From Eshraghiella sp045124255 (GTDB taxonomy: Bacteria; Bacillota; Clostridia; Lachnospirales; Lachnospiraceae): a stretch of DNA of 54,389 nucleotides. The DNA lies in contig JBGVLM010000060.1 of assembly GCA_045124255.1 (NCBI GenBank), positions 1-54,389 of the forward strand, written 5' to 3'. The notes under the pieces were generated by a model. The model did no database searches. It saw nothing but the letters and a program-made list of their open reading frames with translations, and was not told the origin of the DNA. Below are positions 17,783-25,775 of the stretch, piece after piece (position 1 is the stretch's first letter; every line of letters begins with the position of its first letter). The translations under genes and the position numbers were made by a program.

Positions 17783-18139
17783 GTGGGTAAAAAATTTCTT
17801 GCGGTATTAAAGGTATTGGCCGTGGCTTATGCAGTAACGGGATTATTGCTGCTGCTGTCGGCATTTCTCATGTTAAAACTAAAGCTGGGAGAAGCGCAGG
17901 TGCGGCTGTTTATATTAATAATATATGGAGTTGCGTCAATTGTTGCCGGATTTATTTACGGTAAAATAAAAGGAACCCGGCGTATGCTTAACGGTGCAGT
18001 AATAGGAATATTATATTTTGCAGTTTTGTTTGTAGTATCGCTTATAGTTAATAAGGGCTTCGGCGGAGATGTGCAGAAAAATATAATATCGGCAATAATA
18101 AGTTTTGCCGGCGGAATAATTGGAGGAATAATAAGTTAA
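17783..18139 (+). CDS. TIGR04086 family membrane protein
   Basis: A 118-residue, very hydrophobic protein with four transmembrane helices (about residues 9-32, 41-58, 70-88 and 98-117) and short basic loops. I recognise it as the TIGR04086 type of small Clostridia membrane proteins, whose function is unknown. The start is GTG 17783 with GGAGG 6 bp before. In related genomes, genes of this family often lie close to yajC and tgt; here those are 3 kb downstream. A new promoter lies after it. Confidence 0.75.
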   Translation: MGKKFLAVLKVLAVAYAVTGLLLLLSAFLMLKLKLGEAQVRLFILIIYGVASIVAGFIYGKIKGTRRMLNGAVIGILYFAVLFVVSLIVNKGFGGDVQKNIISAIISFAGGIIGGIIS

Positions 18140-18144
18140 ATTGA

Positions 18145-18173
18145 TTGACCGATGACTAAAATAAAGTTATACT
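18145..18173 (+). promoter_or_regulatory. Promoter for the zinc-ribbon gene
   Basis: TTGACC (18145-18150), a 17-bp spacer and TATACT (18168-18173), 31 bp before the ATG at 18205. Confidence 0.72.
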
Positions 18174-18204
18174 TAAGAAAAAAGTATTATGGGAGGCAGC
18201 ATTA

Positions 18205-18987
18205 ATGAAGAATAATGTGAATCGTGAATTAAATGATATTGCCAGAGATTTTCAGGCAAGTCAGATGAGGGCTAATGAGATATACAATGCCATCGGCAGA
18301 GCTTATTTTGACAAGACAAAGAGTAATCCGGAACCGGAATTTAATCAGTTGTTTTCTGATTTGGAGGCTGTTCTGAGACAGCAGGAGCAGATGGAGATAA
18401 GAAGAAAGTTCCTGAACGGAATTGTTGTATGTACCAACTGTAAAACTGATAACAATGTTGAGCTTTCATTCTGTGGAAACTGCGGAACAAGACTTCCGCA
18501 CAAGATGGCACCTGTTGAAGACGGAAGAATCAGATGTGCTAACTGCGGAAATATAATGCAGCCGGGTCAGGCGTTCTGTGGAAACTGCGGAACAAAGGCT
18601 CATGAGTCAGATTCAATTCCGCCTGTTGCAGCACCCGTTGCAGAACCTGTCGTACAGGTTGCAGAGCCGGCAGTACAGGTTGCAGAGCCGGCAGTGCAGA
18701 TTGCAGAGGAGGCAGTACCTGCTGTTGAAGCACCTGTTACAGAGATACCGGCAATGGCTGAGACTGCTGTTGCAGAGGAGGCTGTTGTTATTGAGAAGCC
18801 AGAGCCTGTAATGGCGGCCGTAAGCGAGGAAGCACCGACTGCAGAGCCAAAGGTTAACGAAGGACCTGTTGAGGAATTTTACAGTTCACCTGAGGAATTT
18901 AAAATGTTCTGCGGAAACTGCGGAACAATGATTACTAATTCTGAGGCAGCTTTTTGTCCAAACTGCGGCAACAGATTATCTAAATAA
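18205..18987 (+). CDS. Triple zinc-ribbon protein with heptapeptide repeat
   Basis: A 260-residue protein with three zinc ribbons of the CxNC...C(G/P)NCG type: residues about 76-96 (CTNCKTDNN, FCGNCGTRLP), 112-132 (CANCGN, FCGNCGTK) and C-terminal 233-257 (FCGNCGTM, FCPNCGNRL). The N-terminal 70 residues are helical and charged. Between ribbons two and three is a Pro/Ala/Glu/Val-rich linker with four tandem VAEPxVQ-like heptapeptides (residues 145-172; a 21-bp DNA repeat at 18637-18720). There is no membrane segment. Role unknown. It faces a DUF4870 gene across a shared terminator. Proteins with such ribbons often accompany small membrane proteins in Clostridia, so a link is possible. Confidence 0.8.
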   Translation: MKNNVNRELNDIARDFQASQMRANEIYNAIGRAYFDKTKSNPEPEFNQLFSDLEAVLRQQEQMEIRRKFLNGIVVCTNCKTDNNVELSFCGNCGTRLPHKMAPVEDGRIRCANCGNIMQPGQAFCGNCGTKAHESDSIPPVAAPVAEPVVQVAEPAVQVAEPAVQIAEEAVPAVEAPVTEIPAMAETAVAEEAVVIEKPEPVMAAVSEEAPTAEPKVNEGPVEEFYSSPEEFKMFCGNCGTMITNSEAAFCPNCGNRLSK

Positions 18988-18989
18988 AA

Positions 18990-19015
18990 AAGGCGGAGCT
19001 TTGCGGCTCCGCCTT
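18990..19015. terminator. Bidirectional terminator between convergent genes
   Basis: A 10-bp GC-rich stem (18990-18999 with 19006-19015) and a 6-nt loop. The - strand side has a run of T residues (18984-18991 read in reverse), so it mainly serves the DUF4870 gene. On the + strand the following sequence is only weakly T-rich. Confidence 0.85.
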
Positions 19016-19027
19016 AATTATATGTAG

Positions 19028-19393
19028 CTACTTTAAAATTCTGATTTTACCAATTATAGGAAGTTCTTTAGAGCGGTTCTTGGCTGTCTGAACGATACCA
19101 AATACCATTAAAAGTGCAGGAACTACTTCTAAAAGACCAAAAATGCTTCCGATGAAGCTTAATCTAAGTGCTGTAAAGATTCCTGAAATGATTCCGACAA
19201 CAATTGATATTGCAACATAAGCAATTAAAAGAACGAGTCCCTGGTTAGCATGGAATCTTGCATACTTAGAACCTTTAGCGGTAATAAGCTGGATGAAGAA
19301 AAGTGGTGGAATGTAACCAATAATTGCTGTTACCTTGTTCTGTGCAACTTCATTTGAATCAAATTCACTTGTAAAATCTGGGGTATCTAACAT
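19028..19393 (-). CDS. DUF4870 (Tic20-like) membrane protein
   Basis: A 121-residue membrane protein with an acidic N-terminus, then the DUF4870 signature 'KVTAIIGYIPPLFFI', 'SKYARFHANQGLVLLI' and a C-terminal hydrophobic hairpin; three to four helices. Function unknown; the HxNQ motif is diagnostic. The ATG follows AGGAGG on the - strand. A good promoter lies upstream at 19439-19467. It converges with the zinc-ribbon gene. Confidence 0.85.
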   Translation of the reverse strand: MLDTPDFTSEFDSNEVAQNKVTAIIGYIPPLFFIQLITAKGSKYARFHANQGLVLLIAYVAISIVVGIISGIFTALRLSFIGSIFGLLEVVPALLMVFGIVQTAKNRSKELPIIGKIRILK

Positions 19394-19438
19394 AATTTTC
19401 CTCCTTTATTATCGTGCCGGAGCACAAACTTATCGACT

Positions 19439-19467
19439 AATATATGTGATAGCATATAAAAAATCAA
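19439..19467 (-). promoter_or_regulatory. Promoter for the DUF4870 gene
   Basis: Read on the - strand: TTGATT (19467-19462), a 17-bp spacer and TATATT (19444-19439). About 45 bp before the start codon. Confidence 0.6.
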
Positions 19468-19513
19468 TAGGAATATTAATTTTTTATTAAATTTATTAAG
19501 AAAAACAAGGGTA

Positions 19514-19543
19514 TTGACTTTAGTGATGGTAATAAACTAAAAT
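19514..19543 (+). promoter_or_regulatory. Promoter for aroC
   Basis: TTGACT (19514-19519), an 18-bp spacer and TAAAAT (19538-19543), 52 bp before aroC. It probably drives aroC-tgt-yajC as one unit up to the terminator at 22202. Confidence 0.55.
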
Positions 19544-19595
19544 GTAACTTGATTGTTATTAGCCGGAATAGTTTATATACGAAGGGAGTATATGT

Positions 19596-20702
19596 ATGGC
19601 AGGCTCAATTTTTGGTAATATTTTTAGAATAAGCACTTGGGGAGAATCCCATGGGGCAGGGCTTGGTGTTGTTATAGACGGTTGTCCTGCGGGAATTTTG
19701 TTATCAGAAGAGGATATTCAGAAATATCTGGACAGAAGAAAACCGGGTCAGTCGAAGTTTACGACTCAGCGTAAGGAGGGTGACACTGCCCGCATTATGT
19801 CAGGTGTTTTTAACGGATTAACAACAGGTACACCGATTTCAATTATCGTATTTAATGAGGACCAGCGCTCCGCTGACTATTCGGAAATTTCTAAATATTA
19901 CAGACCGGGACATGCCGATTATACCTTTGATTCCAAATATGGTTTCAGGGATTACAGAGGCGGCGGAAGAAGCTCGGGCAGGGAGACAATCGGCAGAGTG
20001 GCAGCAGGAGCTGTAGCGATGAAACTTCTGGACACTCTCGGTATTACAATATCTGCATATTCACGAAGCATTGGCGGAATTGAAATAGATTATAACAGCT
20101 TTGATATGGCTCAGAGGGATTTGAATCCTTTTGCAATGCCTGATGAGAAGGCAGCTGAGCAGGTAAGGATTACGGCAGAAAAAGCAATTTCCGATAAGGA
20201 TTCACTCGGTGGGGTTATTGAATGTGTTATTAATAATCTTCCGGCAGGAATCGGTGAAACGGTATTTGATAAGCTTGACGCAAATCTTGCAAAAGCAATT
20301 ATGTCAATCGGAGCCGTAAAAGGTTTTGAAATCGGAGACGGCTTTAATGCAGCAAACCACTTCGGAAGCGAGAATAATGATGAATTCTGTATCAGGGACG
20401 GCAGGGTTAGTAAGAAAACAAACCATGCAGGAGGAATTCTCGGCGGAATGAGCGATGGCAGTGAGATTGTTTTCAGGGCGGCAGTTAAGCCGACACCTTC
20501 AATTGCAGCAGTCCAGAATACTGTTGACAACAGCGGTAATGAAATTGAAATATCAATTAAGGGCAGACATGACCCGATGATTGTTCCGCGTGCAGTGGTT
20601 GTAGTTGAAGCAATGGCAGCGTGTACCGTAGCGGATTTACTTTTGCAGAATATGACGGCAAGAATTGATTATATTAAAGAAATATATAAGAAGCAGGATT
20701 AA
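19596..20702 (+). CDS. aroC: Chorismate synthase
   Basis: AroC converts 5-enolpyruvylshikimate 3-phosphate to chorismate with reduced FMN, the last common step to aromatic amino acids. The 368 residues start with the family's MAGSIFGNIFRISTWGESHG. 'RRKPGQS' near 52, 'RPGHADYTF' near 105, 'GGGRSSGRETIGRVAAGAVA' near 127, and the C-terminal 'KGRHDP' with 'PRAVVVVEAMAA' are all conserved. No other aro gene is adjacent. tgt follows after 3 bp, so the two are very likely cotranscribed. Confidence 0.97.
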   Translation: MAGSIFGNIFRISTWGESHGAGLGVVIDGCPAGILLSEEDIQKYLDRRKPGQSKFTTQRKEGDTARIMSGVFNGLTTGTPISIIVFNEDQRSADYSEISKYYRPGHADYTFDSKYGFRDYRGGGRSSGRETIGRVAAGAVAMKLLDTLGITISAYSRSIGGIEIDYNSFDMAQRDLNPFAMPDEKAAEQVRITAEKAISDKDSLGGVIECVINNLPAGIGETVFDKLDANLAKAIMSIGAVKGFEIGDGFNAANHFGSENNDEFCIRDGRVSKKTNHAGGILGGMSDGSEIVFRAAVKPTPSIAAVQNTVDNSGNEIEISIKGRHDPMIVPRAVVVVEAMAACTVADLLLQNMTARIDYIKEIYKKQD

Positions 20703-20705
20703 TAT

Positions 20706-21842
20706 ATGTACAAAATACTTAAAAAAGAAGGCAGGGCAAAAAGGGCAGTTTTTGAAACCGTTCACGGAACCATACAGACACCGGTATTTATGAATGTAGG
20801 CACCGTGGCAGCAATTAAAGGAGCTGTTGCAACTACTGATTTAAAGGAAATAGGCTGCCAGGTTGAATTGTCCAACACATATCATTTGCATGTAAGAACA
20901 GGAGACAGGCTGATTAAGGAAATGGGCGGACTCCATAAATTTATGAACTGGGACAGACCGATTCTTACTGATTCGGGCGGTTTTCAGGTGTTTTCACTTG
21001 CAGGTTTAAGGAAAATTAAAGAAGAAGGAGTTTCATTTAACTCCCATATAGACGGCCGTAAGATTTTCATGGGGCCGGAGGAAAGTATGCAGATACAGTC
21101 AAACCTTGGTTCCACTATTGCGATGGCATTTGATGAATGTATAGAGAATCCTTCTCCGAGGGAATATGTGGAAAAATCTGTTGACAGAACTACAAGATGG
21201 CTTGTAAGATGTAAGAATGAAATGGCGAGGCTGAATTCGCTGCCGGATACCGTTAATCCGCACCAGCTTCTTTTTGGCATTAATCAGGGTGGAACCTATG
21301 ATGACATAAGAATCCGTCATGCACAGGAGATTGCAGAACTCAATCTTGACGGTTATGCGGTAGGTGGACTTGCAGTAGGCGAATCCCATGAAGAGATGTA
21401 CAGGATTTTGGATTCAGTAGTGCCATATCTTCCGGAGAATAAACCAACCTACCTTATGGGCGTTGGAACACCGGCAAATATTCTTGAGGCGGTGGACAGA
21501 GGCGTCGATTTCTTTGACTGCGTATATCCGTCCAGAAACGGACGGCATGGGCATGTATATACCCATCTTGGCAAGCTCAATCTTTTTAATGCCAGATATG
21601 AGAAGGACGCGTTACCTATTGAGGAGGGCTGTAATTGTCCGGCATGCCGTAATTACAGCAGAGCATATATAAGACATCTGCTCAAGGCTAAGGAAATGTT
21701 AGGAATGAGGCTTTGTGTACTCCATAATTTGTATTTCTATAACCATCTTATGGAAGAAATAAGACTTGCTTTGGATGAGGGAAGATACAGCGAATTTAAG
21801 AAAAAGACTCTTGAAGGGCTTAACAGCAAACTAACAGACTAA
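20706..21842 (+). CDS. tgt: tRNA-guanine transglycosylase
   Basis: Tgt swaps guanine-34 in tRNAs with GUN anticodons for preQ1 (the usual bacterial substrate). It is a 378-residue TIM barrel. Visible are 'LSNTYHLHVRTGD' near residue 56, the catalytic-aspartate segment 'LTDSGGFQVFSL' near 91, 'VDFFDCVYPSRNGRHG' near 263 and the zinc site CNCPAC...H near 307. It starts 3 bp after aroC and yajC follows 17 bp later; the tgt-yajC pairing is common in bacteria. The queuosine enzyme QueA is at 2300; preQ1 synthesis genes are not in the window. Confidence 0.97.
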   Translation: MYKILKKEGRAKRAVFETVHGTIQTPVFMNVGTVAAIKGAVATTDLKEIGCQVELSNTYHLHVRTGDRLIKEMGGLHKFMNWDRPILTDSGGFQVFSLAGLRKIKEEGVSFNSHIDGRKIFMGPEESMQIQSNLGSTIAMAFDECIENPSPREYVEKSVDRTTRWLVRCKNEMARLNSLPDTVNPHQLLFGINQGGTYDDIRIRHAQEIAELNLDGYAVGGLAVGESHEEMYRILDSVVPYLPENKPTYLMGVGTPANILEAVDRGVDFFDCVYPSRNGRHGHVYTHLGKLNLFNARYEKDALPIEEGCNCPACRNYSRAYIRHLLKAKEMLGMRLCVLHNLYFYNHLMEEIRLALDEGRYSEFKKKTLEGLNSKLTD

Positions 21843-21859
21843 TTTAGGAGGAAAAGACA

Positions 21860-22153
21860 ATGATTTTAGCAGCAGGAACACAGGAGATAATTTTTTCAGT
21901 TGTAAGTATAGTGGTTTTATTTGCAGTAATGTATTTCGTAATGATCAGGCCACAGAGAAAGGAACAGAAGAAACAGCAGGAAATGCTTGATTCAATGGAG
22001 AACGGTGACTGCATTCTTACATCAAGCGGATTCTATGGAGTTGTAATTGATATTACAGATGATACAGTAATCGTTGAATTCGGAAGTAATAAGAATTGCA
22101 GAATTCCAATGAAGAAGGATGCAATTGTTCAGATTGAAAAGGCTGAGAAATAA
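21860..22153 (+). CDS. yajC: Preprotein translocase subunit YajC
   Basis: A 97-residue single-span membrane protein and accessory subunit of the SecDF-YajC complex. The membrane helix is at about residues 9-29, followed at once by the diagnostic 'MIRPQRKEQKKQQ' and a small beta domain ('MENGDCILTSSGFYG'). It has a strong ribosome binding site (AGGAGG). Last gene of the aroC-tgt-yajC unit. Confidence 0.95.
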   Translation: MILAAGTQEIIFSVVSIVVLFAVMYFVMIRPQRKEQKKQQEMLDSMENGDCILTSSGFYGVVIDITDDTVIVEFGSNKNCRIPMKKDAIVQIEKAEK

Positions 22154-22201
22154 ATTTTAGTATAATTGTGTTTATTACTGTTTATACAAAATAATGTGCA
22201 G

Positions 22202-22225
22202 GGTGCCGCTTCGGCGGCACCTTTT
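22202..22225 (+). terminator. Terminator after yajC
   Basis: An 8-bp stem (22202-22209 with 22214-22221), fully G-C rich except for one T-A pair, closing a UUCG tetraloop and followed by four T residues. Confidence 0.92.
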
Positions 22226-22257
22226 GTATTTGATTTAAAATATATGGAGAATACCAA

Positions 22258-22866
22258 ATGCGTTACTATATGTTTAATAAGCCGGGCGGCTGTATTACGG
22301 CACGAAAAGATGATGTACATAAGACGGTTTTTGATTATCTGACGGACCTTGACTGTGAGGGGTTGTTTCCGGTGGGCAGGCTTGATAAGGATACGGAGGG
22401 ACTGTTGTTAATTACCGATGACGGTCATTGGAACGAGGACTTAATGCAGCCGGGCAGGCATGTTCCGAAACGTTATTTTTTCTGTGCAACCAATACGCTG
22501 TCTTTGGAGGCGGTCAGGAGAATTGAGTCCGGTGTGGAGATTCTTGAGGGCGCACCGAGGACTGCGCCTGCAAAGCTTGAAATAATTGAAGAGGGGGTGT
22601 TTTGGGATTTACAGGGCAGGAAGGAGTATGATATGCCGCAAATGCTTCTGCCGCCAAGATATAATCCCATGGTAACATTCGGATATCTGACCATCAGCGA
22701 GGGCAAAAAACATCAAGTTAAAAGAATGCTCCGTTCAGAGGGCTGCAGGGTTATTTTTTTAAGGAGAATTCAGATTGGAAACCTTGTTTTGGACGGAAAT
22801 CTGGCAAAGGGTGAATACAGGCTGCTGAGCGGTGCAGAGCGCCTTAAATGCATGGAGATAGATTAA
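22258..22866 (+). CDS. RsuA/RluB-family pseudouridine synthase lacking the S4 domain
   Basis: A 202-residue pseudouridine synthase. The catalytic aspartate is in 'PVGRLDKDTEGLLLIT' near residue 42, and the C-terminal RsuA-family segments 'EGKKHQVKRML' near 146 and 'LRRIQIGNL' near 165 are present. It begins directly with the catalytic domain (MRYYMFNKPGG); the N-terminal S4 RNA-binding domain of RsuA is absent, and no upstream in-frame coding sequence was seen. Probably modifies 16S rRNA, but without S4 the target is uncertain. It stands alone after a terminator, with a new promoter downstream. Confidence 0.88.
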   Translation: MRYYMFNKPGGCITARKDDVHKTVFDYLTDLDCEGLFPVGRLDKDTEGLLLITDDGHWNEDLMQPGRHVPKRYFFCATNTLSLEAVRRIESGVEILEGAPRTAPAKLEIIEEGVFWDLQGRKEYDMPQMLLPPRYNPMVTFGYLTISEGKKHQVKRMLRSEGCRVIFLRRIQIGNLVLDGNLAKGEYRLLSGAERLKCMEID

Positions 22867-22898
22867 ATTTCATCAAGCCAATTAAATAAAACATATCC

Positions 22899-22927
22899 TT
22901 GTTTTTTGGTATAAACTTTTATATAAT
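22899..22927 (+). promoter_or_regulatory. Promoter for leuB-ilvD
   Basis: TTGTTT (22899-22904), a 17-bp spacer and TATAAT (22922-22927). Only about 28 nt separate the probable start of transcription from the leuB ATG, which leaves no room for a T-box or peptide attenuator. Confidence 0.65.
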
Positions 22928-22961
22928 TGAATTTAATAGTTTTTAAGGCGAGGTAGATACT

Positions 22962-24047
22962 ATGAGAAATTACAATGTAACCCTTATTCCGGGTGACGGA
23001 ATCGGACCTGAAATTGTTGCTGAGGCAGTCAAGGTTCTGGACGCTGCGGGTAAGAAATACGGTTATGAATTAAACTACACTAAGATTTTAATGGGCGGAT
23101 GCTCAATTGATGAATACGGAGTGCCGCTTACGGATGAGGCGATTGCAACTGCCAAGGCCGGAGATGCAGTTTTACTTGGTGCGGTCGGCGGAAATGTCGG
23201 CAATTCAAGATGGTATGATGTCGCTCCGAATTTAAGACCGGAAGCAGGATTGCTTAAGATTCGTAAGGAGCTGGAGTTATTTGCCAATGTAAGACCTGCT
23301 TACCTTTATAATGAACTTAAGGCTGCATGTCCGCTTAAGAGCGAGATTATCGGTGACGGCTTTGATATGGTAATTATGAGGGAGCTGACCGGCGGACTTT
23401 ATTTTGGTGAGAGACATACAGAGGAGGTTGACGGAGTTCTTACAGCTACGGATACCCTTACATATAATGAGAATGAGATAAGAAGAATCGCAGTTAAGGC
23501 ATTTGAAATTGCGATGAAGAGACGTAAGATTGTTACAAGTGTTGACAAGGCTAACGTGCTTGATTCTTCAAGATTATGGAGAAAGGTCGTTAAGGAGGTT
23601 GCGGCTGATTATCCTGAGGTAACATATACCGATATGTTAGTTGATAACTGTGCAATGCAGTTAGTTATGAATCCGGGACAGTTTGATGTAATTCTTACTG
23701 AGAATATGTTCGGTGATATTTTATCCGATGAGGCAAGTATGATTACAGGTTCAATCGGAATGCTTTCAAGTGCAAGTCTCGGAAAGACCAGACTGGGCTT
23801 ATATGAGCCGTCACATGGTTCAGCTCCTGATATTGCAGGTAAGAATATTGCGAATCCGATTGCCACAATTCTTTCAGCGGCAATGATGCTTCGTTATTCC
23901 TTTGATGAGGATGAGGCTGCAAAAGCAATAGAGGATGCTGTTCAGAGTGTGCTTACAGAGGGCTATAGAACAACAGATATTATGTCCGAAGGTATGGAAC
24001 TGGTCGGAACAGACAAGATGGGCGATTTAATCGCAGCGAGAGTATAA
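22962..24047 (+). CDS. leuB: 3-isopropylmalate dehydrogenase
   Basis: LeuB oxidatively decarboxylates 3-isopropylmalate with NAD+ in leucine synthesis. The 361 residues begin NVTLIPGDGIGPE. 'LLGAVGG' near 71, 'RELTGGLYFGER' near 141, 'VDKANVLDSSRLWR' near 190 and 'EPSHGSAPDIAGK' near 283 are diagnostic and favour LeuB over isocitrate dehydrogenase. leuA and leuCD are absent here. ilvD follows after 14 bp, so the two are cotranscribed. Confidence 0.96.
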   Translation: MRNYNVTLIPGDGIGPEIVAEAVKVLDAAGKKYGYELNYTKILMGGCSIDEYGVPLTDEAIATAKAGDAVLLGAVGGNVGNSRWYDVAPNLRPEAGLLKIRKELELFANVRPAYLYNELKAACPLKSEIIGDGFDMVIMRELTGGLYFGERHTEEVDGVLTATDTLTYNENEIRRIAVKAFEIAMKRRKIVTSVDKANVLDSSRLWRKVVKEVAADYPEVTYTDMLVDNCAMQLVMNPGQFDVILTENMFGDILSDEASMITGSIGMLSSASLGKTRLGLYEPSHGSAPDIAGKNIANPIATILSAAMMLRYSFDEDEAAKAIEDAVQSVLTEGYRTTDIMSEGMELVGTDKMGDLIAARV

Positions 24048-24061
24048 TAAGAGGTGATAAT

Positions 24062-25729
24062 ATGAGAAGTGATTCAGTCAAAACAGGCTTACAGCAGGCT
24101 CCGCACAGGTCCCTGTTCAATGCTTTGGGCTTTACAAAGGAAGAGATGGAGAAGCCTTTAATAGGAATTGTAAGCTCTTATAATGAAATTATTCCGGGTC
24201 ATATGAACCTGGACAAAATAGTAGAGGCAGTTAAATTAGGTGTTGCAATGGCAGGCGGAACACCTGTTGTTGTTCCTGCAATTGCCGTTTGTGACGGTAT
24301 TGCAATGGGACACACCGGAATGAAGTATTCACTTGTTACAAGAGATTTGATTGCGGATTCAACGGAATGTCTTGCAATGGCACATCAGTTTGACGGACTT
24401 GTTATGGTACCTAACTGTGATAAGAATGTACCGGGATTATTAATGGCAGCAGCAAGACTTAATATTCCTACTGTATTTGTCAGCGGCGGTCCAATGCTTG
24501 CAGGACATGTTAAGGGCTGTAAAACCAGTCTTTCAAGCATGTTTGAGGCAGTTGGTGCTTATACTGCCGGTAAGATTTCGGCAGATGAGCTTGATGAGTA
24601 TGAGAATAAGGCCTGCCCTACCTGCGGTTCATGTTCAGGTATGTACACGGCCAACAGTATGAACTGTCTTACAGAGGCAATCGGTATGGGACTTCAGGGC
24701 AATGGAACAATTCCTGCCGTATATTCAGACAGAATCAAGCTTGCAAAGCATGCCGGAATGAAGGTTATGGAATTATTGGAGAAGGATATCCGTCCTCTTG
24801 ATATTATGACAGAGAAAGCATTTATGAATGCACTTACTGTTGATATGGCACTTGGCTGCTCTACAAACACAATGCTTCATCTTCCTGCAATTGCAAGGGA
24901 AGCAGGTGTTGATTTGAATCTTGATATTGCAAATGAGATTAGTGCAAGAACACCTAATCTCTGTCACCTTGCTCCGGCAGGACACACATATATGGAAGAG
25001 CTTAATGAAGCCGGCGGCGTATATGCAGTTATGAACGAGCTTGCTAAGAAGAATCTTCTTAACCTTGACCTTATTACTGCAACAGGAAAGACTGTCGGAG
25101 AGAATATTAAGGACTGCTTTAATAAGAATCCTGAGGTTATCAGGCCGATTGAGAATCCATACAGTGTTACCGGAGGAATTGCAGTTCTTCGCGGAAATAT
25201 TGCACCTGATACCTGTGTAGTTAAGCGTTCAGCAGTAGTTGAGGAGATGCTTGTACATGAGGGTCCGGCAAGAGTATTTGACTGTGAAGAGGATGCTATT
25301 GCAGCAATCAAGGGAGGAAAGATTGTAGCAGGAGATGTTGTAGTTATCCGTTACGAAGGACCTAAGGGCGGTCCGGGTATGAGAGAAATGCTTAATCCGA
25401 CATCTGCGATTGCAGGAATGGGACTTGGTTCAAGCGTTGCACTCATTACTGACGGTCGTTTTTCAGGTGCATCCCGTGGTGCTTCAATCGGACATGTGTC
25501 TCCGGAAGCAGCAGTCGGCGGACCAATTGCTCTTATTGAAGAAGGAGATATTATTAAAATTGATATTCCTGCCAACACAATTAATGTGGATGTAAGTGAT
25601 GAAGTTCTCGCAGAGAGAAAAGCAAAATGGCAGCCAAGAGAGCCTAAGGTTACAAAGGGTTATCTTGCACGTTATGCAAAAATGGTTACATCAGCAGATA
25701 AAGGTGCTGTTTTAAAGGTAACAGATTAA
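24062..25729 (+). CDS. ilvD: Dihydroxy-acid dehydratase
   Basis: IlvD dehydrates dihydroxy-isovalerate and dihydroxy-methylvalerate in valine, leucine and isoleucine synthesis, using an iron-sulfur cluster. It is 555 residues. Cluster cysteines are visible in 'VPNCDKNVPG' near 120 and 'ACPTCGSCSGMYTANSMNCL' near 185. 'GGIAVLRGNIAPD' and 'TDGRFSGASRG' near 465 are conserved. It lies between leuB and ilvB; 46 bp separate it from ilvB with no terminator, so a leuB-ilvD-ilvB operon is likely. Confidence 0.97.
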   Translation: MRSDSVKTGLQQAPHRSLFNALGFTKEEMEKPLIGIVSSYNEIIPGHMNLDKIVEAVKLGVAMAGGTPVVVPAIAVCDGIAMGHTGMKYSLVTRDLIADSTECLAMAHQFDGLVMVPNCDKNVPGLLMAAARLNIPTVFVSGGPMLAGHVKGCKTSLSSMFEAVGAYTAGKISADELDEYENKACPTCGSCSGMYTANSMNCLTEAIGMGLQGNGTIPAVYSDRIKLAKHAGMKVMELLEKDIRPLDIMTEKAFMNALTVDMALGCSTNTMLHLPAIAREAGVDLNLDIANEISARTPNLCHLAPAGHTYMEELNEAGGVYAVMNELAKKNLLNLDLITATGKTVGENIKDCFNKNPEVIRPIENPYSVTGGIAVLRGNIAPDTCVVKRSAVVEEMLVHEGPARVFDCEEDAIAAIKGGKIVAGDVVVIRYEGPKGGPGMREMLNPTSAIAGMGLGSSVALITDGRFSGASRGASIGHVSPEAAVGGPIALIEEGDIIKIDIPANTINVDVSDEVLAERKAKWQPREPKVTKGYLARYAKMVTSADKGAVLKVTD

Positions 25730-25775
25730 TAAATGGAATAATCCAGAAAATACATAAAAAGGTCAGGTGCAGTTT

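Noticed and set aside
22867..22961. T-box or leader-peptide attenuator before leuB
   Set aside because: The probable start of transcription is about 28 nt before the ATG, and no specifier stem, T-box sequence or Leu-rich leader ORF is visible.
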